Positions 1-11,752 of a stretch of 64,000 nt of DNA are shown here, one piece after another (positions within the stretch are counted from its first letter, which is position 1; each line of letters starts with the position of its first letter). The stretch is from Cystobasidiopsis lactophilus (taxonomy: Eukaryota; Basidiomycota; Agaricostilbomycetes; Agaricostilbales; Chionosphaeraceae), in the NCBI GenBank assembly GCA_001599975.1, contig BCIO01000001.1:248001-312000 (forward strand), given 5' to 3'. Under the pieces are notes generated by a model that worked only from the letters and a program-made list of their open reading frames with translations, did not search any database and was not told where the DNA came from. Made by a program: the position numbers and the translations under genes.

Positions 1-59
1 CTCTTGAAGATTCTGGAAAGCGCCGAGACAATAAGAAGGGCAATGAGGAACAGAAACAT

Positions 60-757
60 ACTTACCACAGGGGCCGGTTTGGCCCGGGTGTCAACTTCGG
101 GAACGGCAATCTGATCGTCCTTGTGTGTTCTGTTCCAGTACCTGACGGCTTGCAAATGGGTGGAAGCTTCCTGTTCCTCTTGCGTCGTTGGGTCGCCCTT
201 GCGGTGCTTGTTGTCATGTTTCAAAGCAAGAAGCTTTATGGCTTCGGTCTGCGGGCGAGCATGGGATGCGTCAATGGCAGAATGTGAGAGCCAAGGCATA
301 GATGTCTACATACGAGGGGTTGTGGTTTAACGTGTCCGTGCACAGGAGGAGCAGGGCTTCCTGCCGGAGCTTGTTGAGGGGCGACAGCAGGGCCGGCCTC
401 AGCAGGTTGAGTGTGGTGCGCGACCGGAAGGTCATGTAAATAGTGAAACTGGTGGCAACGTCGACTCAGAAACCGAGGATGCATCGACAGTAACGAGCGT
501 GGCCCTTACACCGGGGGGAATGATCAGGCCATCTGGGCCGAAACTGCAGGTCATAATGAAAAGATTATAAGATGATGGCAGCGTTACCTAATGGGAGAGG
601 CGCACGTCCAAATGGCATACTGATGCCAACCGCCTGCTTTGGCGTAGCCGGGATTGGTTAGATCTTGCTTCTGAATAAGACCGTTGTCCCACGCTAAATA
701 TTTAGCGCCTTCGGCGTCCTTCAGCTCGGCGATGATGTGCTGGGCAGGTCGGGTCAT
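60..757 (-). CDS. possible minus-strand gene, exons unresolved
   Basis: Product not recognised. On the minus strand an open segment starts at ATG 757 (MTRPAQHIIAELKD, then YLAWDNGLIQKQDL and GGWHQYAIW). It can splice at a GTAACG donor (587) to a CTGCAG acceptor (544) and continue as FGPDGLIIPPG. Further down, 431-236 reads as a Leu-rich piece (RTTLNLLRPALLSPLNK) with a GTATGT donor near 320, and a final piece ends at a GTAAGT donor near 69. I could not join these pieces in one phase, and the 5' exon upstream of 757 is not clear. The pieces look protein-like and do not match Mon2, so this may be the 3' part of a neighbouring gene running off the left edge. The stretch 781-1572 holds nothing else I can support; it includes the Mon2 promoter and 5' UTR. 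Confidence 0.3.
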
Positions 758-1572
758 GGTGGGAAACGGGTTGAAACCTAGTTGGCTGATATATTAGTGA
801 GGGATGGCGCGCGCCTTCTATCGAGTGAGGGACTCACAGTAAAAATGAAGCTCTGGAAGGGATGGTGGAAGGAGGCAAACCCCAAACGCCCGCGACCAGG
901 AACTGTCCGGAACCTGACAGAGGGCAGGGAGGCGGTGGCGGTGACGACCCAACGCCTTCGGTGCGAGAGGTCACAACTTCGGAGACCTCGACCGGGGACT
1001 CATGAAGGTTAAGCACTGTTTTGACCTGAATTCGACCTGGGCATTGACGTAGGAAAGAGAGGCAGAAAAAGTCCAGCGCTGCAATGCGAAGGAAATCGGC
1101 CAACTGACAGCGCCCCCTTTGCAATCAACAGAAACAGACAGTATCACATTCCGTCCTTAGTTTTAACGTAGGCCCCTTCTCCGAAATCGCGCCAGATAGA
1201 AAGAGAAAGTCTCGCCGGAGACGTGTTGAAGTGGCCAGAGCCTGTGAACCTCTGCGCTGGTCCAGCCAAGACCCTACTCGAGGAAAGACATCATCACATT
1301 GGCAACGAGCAGTGGGACAGGAGTCAAGCAGAGCCCCAGATTGGTGAGCGAACAAAGATTGGCCACCGAGCAGCACAGCACCGCGTGATGCCGGCAAGCA
1401 TGAGCAGTGGCGGCAGGAGGCATCCAGGGCAGGCAGCTATCGAGTGTAGCATTCAAACCTCAATCCAAGCATCCCAAACAAGCATTGAGGCAATGACCGA
1501 AGCAGCAATCCGAGCTCCAGGCGCGTCCACCCAAGCTTGGACGAGGTCGACGGCGAGCCTCAGCGTTGGGCA

Positions 1573-4500
1573 ATGCAGGATCTGTCCAACCAGCTTGGCC
1601 AGCTGGCCTCCGAGTCAAAGCGCAAGCACGCAGATGTGTTCGAGGCGTGCACCCTGGCGCAGGCTGCTCTGAAGCAAGACGCGGCAAAGGCGAGCGCCGA
1701 GCTTCTGCAGCCAGCAACAAGCAGCAATGGTGCCTCGACGCCGCCCGTCCTGCTCCAGCCCATCCTCCTCTCTGCCAACACGAAGCAGCCCAAGGTCATC
1801 GCCCACGGCCTCGCCTGCCTCAAGCGTCTGCTCGCTGCCCAAAGGCCGGCCCTGCACACCGACCTGGTCCCAGCCGTGCTCAACGCATTGCGCACCGTCC
1901 AGGGCCAGGGCGTCGAGGTGCAGCTCTCCATCCTCCAGATCCTCGTTTCCGTCCTCTCCAACACCATGGTCCACTCGGACGCGCTCGCCGACACGCTGCT
2001 CGTTTGTTTTCGCCTGCAGGAATCCAAGATTGGCGTCGTCGCCTCGACCGCTGCCGCCACTTTGCGCCAGCTCGTCATCCTGCTCTTCGATAGGGTGGCC
2101 CAGGAGGACAAGGCCGCGGCCGAGGGGAACGGGGGAGAGCAGGAGGACACCAAGCTGTTCGAGCTGGCCATCCCCGACTCGCCCGCGCCCGTCCACCTCA
2201 AGCCGGCCGCAGCGGACGCCTACCGGGTGCTGGCCGACCTGTGCTCTTTGGTGGCGTCCAGCAAGGCCGAGCCCGCCTTCCTCAAGCTCACCAGCCTGCC
2301 CAAGACGTTCGGCCTCGAGCTCATCGAGTCCGTGCTCTCCGACTTTCACACCGTCTTCACCGACCGCCACCCGGAGCTCATCTACCTCCTCCGCTCCTCC
2401 CTCTCGCCCATGCTCATCCGCTCTCTGGCCGGCGACGTCGGCGTCCAGCCCCAGTTCAGCGTCACGCTCCGCCTTCTCCGCGTCGTCTTCCTCCTCTTGA
2501 AAGTCTTCAACGACCACCTGCTCACCGAGTGCGAGATCTTCTACCAAATGCTGGTCAAGATCATCGCACCAGGGGAAGTGGAGGGCGCGGGCGGCCACCC
2601 TCTGGGCATCTCCACCAACCCAGCAGCCGCCTCGAATCCCAACTCGCAGCCTGGCGTTGGCACTTCCCCGCCTTGGATGCGTGTCTTGGCTTTGGAAATC
2701 CTGCGCGGCCTGTGCTCCGACTTTGAGCTGCTCCACAAGATCTGGGAGCGCTACGACGCCAAAGTGACCGCCGGCGACCAACGCGAGGCCACCTTCACGC
2801 CGGACGCCAACCATCCAAAGGAGGACAGCGGCATCCTGACCGGCATCCTCTCCGCGCTGAGCCGCTTGGCGTCCGAAAGGCCGGCGCTCTTGGGCGTGTG
2901 CACCTCCATCACCATGGGCGCCAGCACGTTGCCAGCGAACGAGTCGGGGAGCATCTTGGGCATGGCGGAGGCGGCGGTGCAGGCGGCCGGCGTGACTGGT
3001 GCTCCTATCGAGTTTTCAGCCGAGACGTCCTCAATGAAGTTGCAGTGGTGAGCCATGCGTTTTCTTTCCAACTTCAAAATGACGTTGACGCTCATTTCAC
3101 TGCTTGCAGCATCGACCAACTAGACAAGTCGGACCCGCCTGCCATCCCTGAGACCTACGTCTTTCTCTTGGCGTTGCAGTGTCTGACCGCCATCGCCAAC
3201 GCTTTCTATGCCGCCGCCATTCCTTTGATTCAAGACGAGACGACCAAGCGGTGTGTAGAGGACAAGTCGCTCAGCCCATCAGCGCCGCCGCCGCTGGACA
3301 CCACCAAGCTCGACGCCGGCTCCACTTTGCTCGCCACCCAAGCCATGACCGCCGCCATCTGGCCGCCCTTGCTCTTCTCCCTCTCCTTCTTCATCTCCAC
3401 CGCTCTTTCAGACTCCCTTTTTCAAACTGTCCTCGCTTCCGCCCAGTCCTTCACCGTCGTGTGCGGCATGCTCAACCTGCCCACGCCAAGAGACGCCTTC
3501 CTGAGCAGCCTGTGCAAGTTCGCCATCCCGCCCATCGTGGTCGCGACCATCTCTGCATCGGAGCTTACTGGCTTGAGGTCCAACGCCGGCTTACTGTCCA
3601 CCGGCGCGGACGCTTTGGGCCTCGGGTCAACGAACAAGACCACTTCCACTCCTGGCCTGTCCGGCCGCAACATTTCCTGCCTCAACACTTTGATAGCGGT
3701 GGCCGATCAGCTAGCTGGCGTATTGGCTGACAACTGGTTCTCCGTGCTGGAGGCCATTCAAAACGCCGAGTACGTGTTGACCATCAGCGCCGGCGCCAAG
3801 AAGAAGCAGGAGGAGTCGGACGCCCGCGCCAACATTGCCCGCCTGTTCGAGTCGACGTCGGCCGCGATGGACGACAAGTCGTTCTCAGCCTTCTTGAAAG
3901 CGCTGGCGAGGTTATCGAGCGAGATGGTGGGCCTGCCTGAGCAGCAGCTGAAGGAGGGCGAGCACTTGCAGCTCCCCGCGCTAGCCAGGCGGAGGGCATC
4001 TGGCATCAGCACCAACCGATCCATTGTGAGTGTCGTCCTTCTCTAATGAGCTAAGCTGACGCGAAAGCCGTGCTGCAGAGACCGAATGAGAAGTCCTTCG
4101 GAATCGGCAAGATGGGCGACGTCTCGGCGCTCAACATTCACCGGTTTATCTACCACGACTCGAGCATAGCGTGGAGCATTGTCACTTTGCATCTGCTGAC
4201 GATGCAGCACTGGCCACCTGCCCCGCCGGTCTTGCGTCTGCAGGCCTCCGAGACCCTGGATGCCATCCTCGACCGAGCTGCCAACACCGTCCTTTCCGCT
4301 GACAACGAAACCCAGCTCAACCTCCAAACCCGCCTCCTAGAAGTCCTGCAGGTCCAAGCCCTCGACACCTCGGTTGTCGGTCAAGCGCCGCCCAGCACCA
4401 CCGACATTGAAATACGCCGCATGGCTTACGAGAGCCTCTTCCGCTTGCTCGAGAGCAACGGGCATTCATTACTTTGCGGCTGGACCACCATCCTGAAGAT

Positions 4501-7273
4501 GCTCAAGATGGCGTGCACCAATCGCCAAGCAGCACCTGCTGGCGCAACTCCTACCACAGCGGCACCGTCCCGCGCAAGCGTGCTCGTCTCCGTCTCCTTC
4601 CCGTCTTTGCAGCTCATCTGCACCGATTTCTTGGCCACCTTGAACCTTGAAGAGATCAGGCTCTGCATTGAGACATTGATGGTCTTCGCCGAGCAGACCG
4701 AGGACGTCAACATTGCATTGACCGTGCGTTTAATTGTTAACCTTCTCTTCTCCTACTCGAAGCTCAGCATTTCTGTGCCACAAACACAGACCGGAGGGCT
4801 CATGCAGCAAGTCTCCGACTTTTTGGCCACCAGGCGAGAAAAGGAAGCCGGCCAGCCCGAGGTGGCGCAAGAGCTGCACGCCCTGTGGATGTTCCTGCTG
4901 CAAGAGCTGCTACGTCTTGCCCAAGATGAGAGGGCAGAGATCCGCGATGGCGCCATCAAGTTCCTCTTCCACGGCCTACAGAGCCACGCCGTCTTCTTGG
5001 AGACCGACCACTGGAAGCGCTGTCTGTGGGAGATCGTCCTGCCGCTGCTGCAAACCGTCCGCGTCCATCAGCCCACCGCGCCCGCCAAGCAAATAGACGA
5101 CACCCAAGTCCTCGTCTTCAACTCGGTTGGCACCTTGCACAAGGACTATCTGCTCTCAAAATTTGTCTACGTCGACAACTACGCCGAGTTTTGCGTCGCA
5201 GTCGTTGCCCGCCTGCGCGACGCCTTCTTGCAAGAGCGGCCGGAGGTCGCAACAACGGCTGTTGTCACCCTCACGCAAATTGCAACGACTTGCGCTTCGC
5301 CGCCACCGGGCACCGAAGTGGCAGCTTTGGCTTCGGCCAAGTCGACCAGCGAAGAAATTTGGTCCAGCTACACTGCTATCGGCGCGGAAATCCAGCGCAG
5401 GGCGCTGCTGCCGCCATCCGAACACGTTCCTTTCACACAGCAAAATCTGCAGTCCTATGTCGAGGCCATCCATCCTCTGTTGTCCTTAGACAGCATCAAG
5501 GGCTCTGTTTCTGCTAGCAAGCAGATCCTCGCGATCCTCAAGGCCACCCTGGCCTGGACGCTCTCCCCGGAAGTGCGGCCGGACATCGACACGCTATCGC
5601 CTCTTCAAGGTGCCGTCCTTGGCATCGTGCAGTCCTTGGACATGTCTAAGCCAGACGTCGCCGCTCTTGTCTTGGCTGATTTGTCGCAATACTGCACCCT
5701 GCCATTCGTTGCCGCCTACGAGCCGCCACCGCCGCCAGCAGATGGTCGCCCGCTGCCAAACCGGCGCATTACTTACATCGCCCTATTTAAGGCAGCGCTT
5801 CCGGTCTCTGTCAAGATGTTCCTCGAACAGCAGCATCGGCCCGAGCTCTTCGTCCAAGGGGCGGTGGAGCAGTTGCTTAAGGTGACGTTGCCCGCCGGTC
5901 GGCGTTTCCTCTCTCTGACTGACTTGTTGTGCATATCAGGCGCACGAAATCCCCCTCAAGCTCAAGTATGAATGCCCAGCTCCTTCGAAATTTGGCTCGG
6001 ACCCGCCTTTATGGCGCACAGCAACGACCTTCTTCCTCCAAGTGGCCCGCGCAACGGCAGCCCAATTGCAAAGCCTGGGTGCGTGTCCTTGCAACCTAGT
6101 TCGCTGCTCGCAACTTAGGTCATGCGCAGACCTCCCGCCGCCTGTTCGCGACACGGTGTGGAACCAGCTGGCGGCTTGCTACCGTGGCGCCATTCTGGCC
6201 GACGTGACGGCGGTTGCCGCTCTGCCCATCAAGCAGCAAAGGGCAGCTGAAGACTTTGATCTGAGTCTGCTGAGTGCGTTGTCAGTGCTTGGAGCGCTTC
6301 ACATGCTGATGGGCATACAGCCTCGCTGGAAACGGACGTGCTCCCTCGGCTCGCCGACGTGCGTGTCCAAAACGAAGTCATCATCGACTTTGCACAAACG
6401 TTACAACACGCTTCAAGATTGTACGAGCTCGATGCACCTGCGGTGAAGAAAAAGAAGTGGCGCCTGTTGCGCACCGACTCGGGCGTCGGGCTCAGTTCCG
6501 ACGACCGGCGCTTCTCCCCTTCCTTCGACATGGCACCCGGCACTGCGCTCAATGGTACCAATTCAGCCATCGTCGAGACCGTCCGCGAGCGGTTCGCCTA
6601 CTGGGCTTTCGATCTGATGTTCCTTGTTTGCCATGCGAACGGTGCGGTTGCCCCCGTTGTCCCATGTGCGCGCAGCCTGATTTGTGGCCCACAGCGTCGC
6701 CTAAATTTGATCGACGGCTGGCCGTTCTCTTCCTGCCTCTCCTGCTCAACCGGTGCCACTTTGTCGTCGAGACGTATCTGGCCGACAGCAAAGTGCGCGG
6801 CAAGGCGGCCTTCCCTCGCATCCGTCAAGAGGAGCTCGCCTACGTGCTGTCCAAGCTGCTTGGACTGGAACTCGAGCCGGGCTGCTATGCCGACGCGTTT
6901 GCGCATCACTTGACAAAGGGTGCCGAGGCTGTCGGTGAGTGGCAAACCTTGCCCTCGTCTTCGTCTTCTGATATAAACTTACGACATGCTTACAGAGCGA
7001 AGCCACCCGAAGCTGCGGCAGCACAAGCACGCCCACATCCTCCACCTGTTCCGCTTCCTGCCCGACCTCTTGGCGCTATCGGGCACCAAAATGTCGACCG
7101 ACAAGCCTTACCGACTCAGCTCGGCTGCCTTGGAGATCGTTGGCCTGCCCGAGGGCGTCAAGGTGGCTCAGGTGGGCACGGCCGGGTGCGCGCCGCCGCA
7201 AAGCTCCAAGGTGGCCGTCCACGAACTGGCGCGCCGCATGCTGGCGGAGATCGCCATGCTCATCGCTATCTAA
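1573..7273 (+). CDS. MON2: Mon2-type Golgi/endosome trafficking scaffold
   Basis: Large peripheral membrane scaffold of the trans-Golgi/endosome system. The family is related to Sec7/BIG Arf exchange factors but lacks a Sec7 domain, and works with Dopey and Arl1 in endosome-Golgi traffic. Eight exons: 1573-3047, 3110-4025, 4079-5881, 5940-6078, 6130-6273, 6321-6641, 6695-6934 and 6996-7273, giving 1771 aa, close to the usual 1600-1700. The N-terminus (LSNQLGQLASESKRKH) matches the DCB start of the family. Further family signatures are ALEILRGLCSDFELL near residue 380 and LKYECPAP in exon 4. The ATG at 1573 is the first in frame after a TTG at 1537 and fits the family start. All introns are 47-62 nt with GT-AG ends. 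Identification rests on recalled family patterns. Confidence 0.92.
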
Positions 7274-7594
7274 ACGAAACTCCTGTACTGGGTACTAGAA
7301 GAGGACAATTGGCTGTTGTTAGACTTTGAGTTGGGCTTGAATGGGCAGCCTCTTTTTGAACATTGTAAAAGGTAGCACGAAAACACGACCGCCCCGGACT
7401 TGTAAAATTGTTCCCGCTCCCCTCTTCCCGATTCCTATATTAGGCCGAGCATGGGGGCCAGCTTGAACTTGAGGCCAAAGAGGGACTTGGGCTGCGGACT
7501 GTCGCACAGCCAGCAACACAGACCGATTCAAGATCCAGGAGTATGCTTGCTGGTCGGCTCTTCGGGTTTCAGCACATCTGTAGGAGGTTCCGTG

Positions 7595-8293
7595 TTAAGT
7601 GAGTCTCGGGAGACAGAGCACAAACTGCAGGAGCGGCCTCCCTGCGTCAGTCACGTCTTCGTCGTCGATGTCAATCCAATCCAGACCGTCTGCAGCCTTT
7701 GAGCGCCGACTCGATCTCGAAGATGAAGACCAAGAACACACCAATATAGTCCTCGATAATGCGGATCTCCTGCATAAGCGGACCGCTCTGCTGACAACCC
7801 AGCTCGTCCACGATCCACTTGACCTCGATCAACGCCTGCTTGGCCAGTTGCACAGCCTCGTCATCTGCGAACACCATGGAGAGTGCGGCATTGAAGAGGG
7901 CCTCGACCCGGTGGCGCGGCTTGAGATTGGGCAACTCCAAAAATGCACAGGCGGTCTGCAGTCCAGCATCCGGGTTCTCGAGGCAGGCCCAGCGCATTTT
8001 GACCAGCCATTCGTCGCGGTATTCATCCGTGGCCGCCACGTGCTGATGCAGAGTGTACATGTCCATCGCCGCCTCCTCAGGAGTGAGCTTCATGGTTCGC
8101 GGACTGGTGGGAGCGGAGCAACAAGATTTGGGCGGACGAAATGGCTCTCGCGTTCGCTCGACAGCTGGTGGTCTCAACAACCACTGATGTAGTTTCTGGT
8201 AGCCTCTATCATCTCGTGTGTGCGTAGACGACGCGGTTTGAGAGTCGCATCGATCTCCAGGTTCAAACTCTCCAGTCCCCAATTTCTTGACAT
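7595..8293 (-). CDS. hypothetical protein, 192 aa
   Basis: Product not recognised. Best model: exons 8293-8233, 8164-7742 and 7689-7595 on the minus strand, giving 192 aa. The start MSRNWGLESLNLEID leads to a helical core (DEYRDEWLVKMRWACLENP, RHRVEALFNAALSMVFADDE) and an acidic end (DWIDIDDEDVTDAG). The core has the feel of a helical-repeat or scaffold protein. It lies 218 bp downstream of COX13 on the same strand. The first intron has two equally possible donors (8232 or 8229) that differ by one residue. A simpler model starting at ATG 8093 (MKLTPEEAA, 148 aa) is also possible. 7274-7594, between this gene and Mon2, is a 3'-to-3' intergenic stretch with no gene that I can see. Confidence 0.6.
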
Positions 8294-8511
8294 TGTAAGT
8301 AGTAACGTCTTAAGCCAGACATGTAGCTCGCTCTCGTCCTCCTTCTTGATCTTTATGGAGTGTTGGGATACTTGAGAAACGAAGGCCTGCGCGAATCTCG
8401 GGTTCAGCCGGCAATCATGCGCGAGACTGGAAAAGCAAACGGACCGCTTGAACGGCGACAGCATCACAAAAGCAACTCTACTCTTCAGCAGCAGGAACGT
8501 TGACCTGTACG

Positions 8512-9082
8512 CTAAGATAAGACAGTTGCGAGAGACAGGTGAGACGAAACGAGACGAACATGAGGGTTGAAGACTGGGGAACGATATCAAGGTCAGCGAG
8601 GTCTCATTCTTTGCCTCATTTCTCACATAAACTTTGAAAACCCCAAGGAAACGCCTGTAGAGTATTTGAGATGATTTATGAGGTCGGGGAACATCAAGGG
8701 GGCAAGGAGGGAGCAAAAACGGACCTTCTTGCGGATGTTCTGGTATTCATGCACCTTTCGCTCCGGCATTTCTCCTCCGTTCTCCTCGATCAAGTGGGCC
8801 TTGTGGGCGGCGTGCTCCTTCTCGACGTTGTTGATGTGGAGGCCGAAAACGAGAACTGTTATGCGCGGCCATAATTCAGCGCCCGCTTCCCGCTTCGCTA
8901 TCTCACCCACCCAAGGGAATGGCGCCGTAGATGGTGATCTTGCGCCAGAGTTCGGCGCTGCCGGCGGCGTGCTCCTGGACGTGGACTCGCTCCTTGGTGA
9001 TGGCGTCCCCGAAAAGGTCGGCTCCAGCGGAACGGCGGACGGCCGTCTGGTGCATGCGGCGGGCGAAAACGAGGGACCTCAT
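8512..9082 (-). CDS. COX13: cytochrome c oxidase subunit 6A (Cox13)
   Basis: Nuclear-encoded, single-pass inner-membrane subunit of mitochondrial complex IV, regulating enzyme assembly and activity. Four exons on the minus strand: 9082-8911, 8855-8725, 8654-8627 and 8573-8512, giving 130 aa. The start MRSLVFARRMHQTAVRR is a typical basic mitochondrial presequence. Family landmarks follow in order: SAELWRKITIYGAIPL before the membrane helix, NNVEKEHAAHKAH just after it, HEYQNIRKKAFPWG, and the terminal LFFNPHV. The 28-nt third exon and the last exon are needed to recover FPWG...LFFNP. If exon 3 were read through, the protein would end early as a false truncation. In-frame sequence extends upstream to 9256, but 9082 gives the best presequence. 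9083-9420 is promoter and 5' sequence shared head-to-head with the next gene. Confidence 0.93.
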
Positions 9083-9420
9083 ATTGACGCTGGACGTTGA
9101 GCTGCGGTGGTTTGAAGAGCCGGCTGTCGCTGTATCGCACTGAAAAGGCAGGGCGAGGGAGAAGCCGGCAGAAGGCTGGACCTGTGGTTCTCCGTCCCGC
9201 ACGGAGCGGAACACACTTCTGACCTCGCCAGCCATCACCAAGCAGCTAGTTCGCATGCAGGCCGTAGTAGACAGTACAGATATGTCGGGTTCGTGAGACT
9301 CCTAAGCGATTTCCGACATTGTTGATGGTGACGCTCGATTGTTAAGACGTCAAGGTGGCGCAGTTCGCCATTCTCGTCAAGGAGACGTTTCTCAACGGTG
9401 AGCGCAGCTTTTGGAGGCGC

Positions 9421-10207
9421 ATGAAAGACCCCAATGCTCAGAACGAAACCTCAGAACCGTTCGACCTGGCCTGCTTTGGAGATGCTGCCAGTCTTGCTTC
9501 TGAAATCTTCTGGATGAGTGCTTGGTCTGACATTGCTACCTGCAAGCAGTCCGACGAAGTGCGCTTGGCCTGCATCGAAAGCTACATCGCAGCAGCGAGG
9601 GCTGTGGGCCGGATCTACACGATTGGGGAGGATGCCATCTGCCTCGTCTACCCTCCTGGCCAGCACTCGTATGGGTCGGAAGCAGAACGAACGACACCTC
9701 AGGAGTTGAGAGCTCAACATCTTTTCGAAGCTTTCCCAGAGCAGCAGCATTATTACAACGGCGAATTTGACGAGCAGTACGATGCAGCAAAAGAAGCCGC
9801 TTTCCCGGGGCATCAGCATTTGAACGGGTGGCACATCCATGTCGTTGCTACAAGGGCCAAGATGCGAGGGAGCGGACTAGGCAAAGCACTGATCCAGCAT
9901 GTCCAATCTGTCGTGAGCTCGCGAACCCTTCACTCGTTGGGTGGCAAATGTTGACACTCACGCCGACGCGCTGTAGGCCGTGGCTGATAGCAAGTCTCTG
10001 TTCATCGAAGCATCTTCAGATCGCAATGTGAGACTTGGATCTCTCCTTTGCCGACAGAAGCTGAACGTCCGCTTTGGTGGCATCAAGTGCGAATACTACC
10101 AGCGCTTGGGTTTCCAGCTGGTTCGCTCTGTCCCATTTCACCACTTCGACCCCAAATACAACTTCACATTCCATCTCCTGCGCTATGACGGCTTGTACAT
10201 GAATTGA
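9421..10207 (+). CDS. GNAT-family N-acetyltransferase
   Basis: Probable acetyl-CoA-dependent N-acetyltransferase; substrate unknown. Exons 9421-9912 and 9977-10207 give 240 aa. The acetyl-CoA pyrophosphate loop is visible as MRGSGLGKALIQHV (R/Q-x-x-G-x-G/A type) near residue 150, after GWHIHVVATR. The last segment (CEYYQRLGFQLVRS) is the usual C-terminal strand-helix of the fold. The frame is open back to about 9346 but has no ATG there, so the start at 9421 (MKDPNAQNETSEPFD) is a minimum and an upstream exon is possible. A 30-nt in-frame piece (10029-10058) begins GTGAGA and ends ACAG but is too short to call an intron. The last 25 bp overlap the 3' end of the convergent gene on the other strand. 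Confidence 0.75.
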
Positions 10208-11386
10208 CTGAGGTTGAGGTTGCCTGAACTGGGTCGGACCCGCTTGTCGCTGCTGGAGGCCCGGTCGAGCAGCGACGGCCTCTTGAAGACATCGTCCAGA
10301 TCTGGGAGCTCCTCTTCTTCCTCCATCAGCGCCGCCAATCGCTCTTGGCTGCTCCGTTCAAAGTCGCTCATCGTCGGCTCGGCGGCAGCGTCCTCTTCGC
10401 CTATGTCGCTAGGAGTTTCACTTCGGAAAAGCGGTGTCTGACGAGGTAGAGATGGCGGGCGAGATCCGGATGGCACAGGCGTTGCAGAGAGCTGGCGACG
10501 ATCTGGCGCTGCTGGAGTGGCGGAAGCCTTGAGAGCTGGAGAAGACAATGGAAGCGGCGGATATGGCTCTAGCCTGGTACAATAATAAGTACACATCAGT
10601 ATGGGCAAAGCCCTAGTACCGCAGATAAAGGAAAAACGAACACAATGATCAGGGTCTTGCCAAAAATCGAGAACCCTTCATAACTGACGTGCAAGCGCGG
10701 CTTCACATCTGGCTTCACTTCTTCGTCCTGATTTACCGGAGTCGGCTGAAAGTCGTCTTCCGCCGGTAAGTGCGTCAAGTCGATGTCCACCTCCTCTTCT
10801 TTCACCTCGATCTCCTGCGCTTCCGGAATATCCAAGTCGAACGGGTCATTCTCCGTGTCTTCGACAACATAGGGGTATTTTGGTCCTGGATGGGAGTCGG
10901 CCAGTTTCAAGCGCTTGGAAGGCGGGGCATCTGGAGAGTTTCGACTCTGGCCGGTCCGAATAGGGCTGCTGTCTTGCAGCACGACGTCCTTGTGCTGGTG
11001 CTATGCTCGGTACATGAACACAGGACGAATAGGGGCTAGCATACCTTGAGGAGCACAGCGTGCGTCGTAGAGGTCTTGCGAAAGAAGTAGGCCATCTGGT
11101 AGCCTGCACCTCGGTAGACGTCGACTTTTGGCTTGGCGGGTGGCGTTTCCTGTCGCAGCCTGCTCTTCCAGTGAGATTTGATGGGAAGCTGGGTCACATA
11201 GACGCCTCACTTTCTGCCGATCCGGTCCTTGAGCGCCATCAAGACCCGTTCCAAGATGTCATCGTTCATCCAGAAAGTGTGCCTTTGGTCCAGATAGAGC
11301 AGCATTTGTAGCACGGCATTGGCTGAGATCCTGATGTAGTAAGATTGTCGGGCCTTGTAGACGCTGCGAGGCTGAGCGTCTGCCAT
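10183..11386 (-). CDS. hypothetical nuclear-type protein, 344 aa
   Basis: Product not recognised. Four exons on the minus strand, 11386-11211, 11159-11045, 10994-10642 and 10573-10183, give 344 aa. The N-terminal half looks like a folded conserved domain: YYIRISANAVLQMLLYLDQR, FWMNDDILERVLMALKDR, then VDVYRGAGYQMAYFFRKT across the first intron. A basic PPSKRLKL stretch near residue 115 resembles a nuclear localisation signal. Acidic, disordered sequence follows, then a second conserved-looking strand (LHVSYEGFSIFGKTLIIVLEPYPPL) across the third intron. The C-terminus is rich in Ser, Glu and Asp. All splice phases are consistent, and domain-like sequence continues smoothly over each junction. 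A nuclear chromatin or DNA-repair role would be a guess. Its 3' end overlaps the GNAT gene by 25 bp. Confidence 0.78.
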
Positions 11387-11752
11387 CTTCAAGGCTTTTC
11401 AACTGGAACGCCAATGTTTGCCACCCAGAGCCGCCTGAAGTCTCGCCTCGGTTCGAAAGTGTGCGAAGCGGCTTAGTCCCTTCCGTTTGCACAGGATCCT
11501 GGTGCAAACAGGGACCAAAGGTTGACCGTCGTCGCCGCTTTGGACGAAGAGCCTTTCTTCGCCTCTTGTCTTCGGTGGCACGGCACACTTCAGGTTTTGG
11601 AATTGCTTCGTCTCCACTTAAAGCAAGCTCTTTGAGCTTTGTATAGCTTTCACGGCGCTCTCTTTCTGCCCTACCGCTGCGGCTCCTTCCCCAGCTATCA
11701 ACGATTTAACAATCTGGCCTGAACTTCTGCTTGAGCCTGTCACTCGGCCACA

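Noticed and set aside
1615-2814. A 399-residue open frame on the minus strand
   Set aside because: Antisense shadow of the first Mon2 exon; composition (Gly, Glu, Leu, Val) follows from the sense codons and no family is seen.
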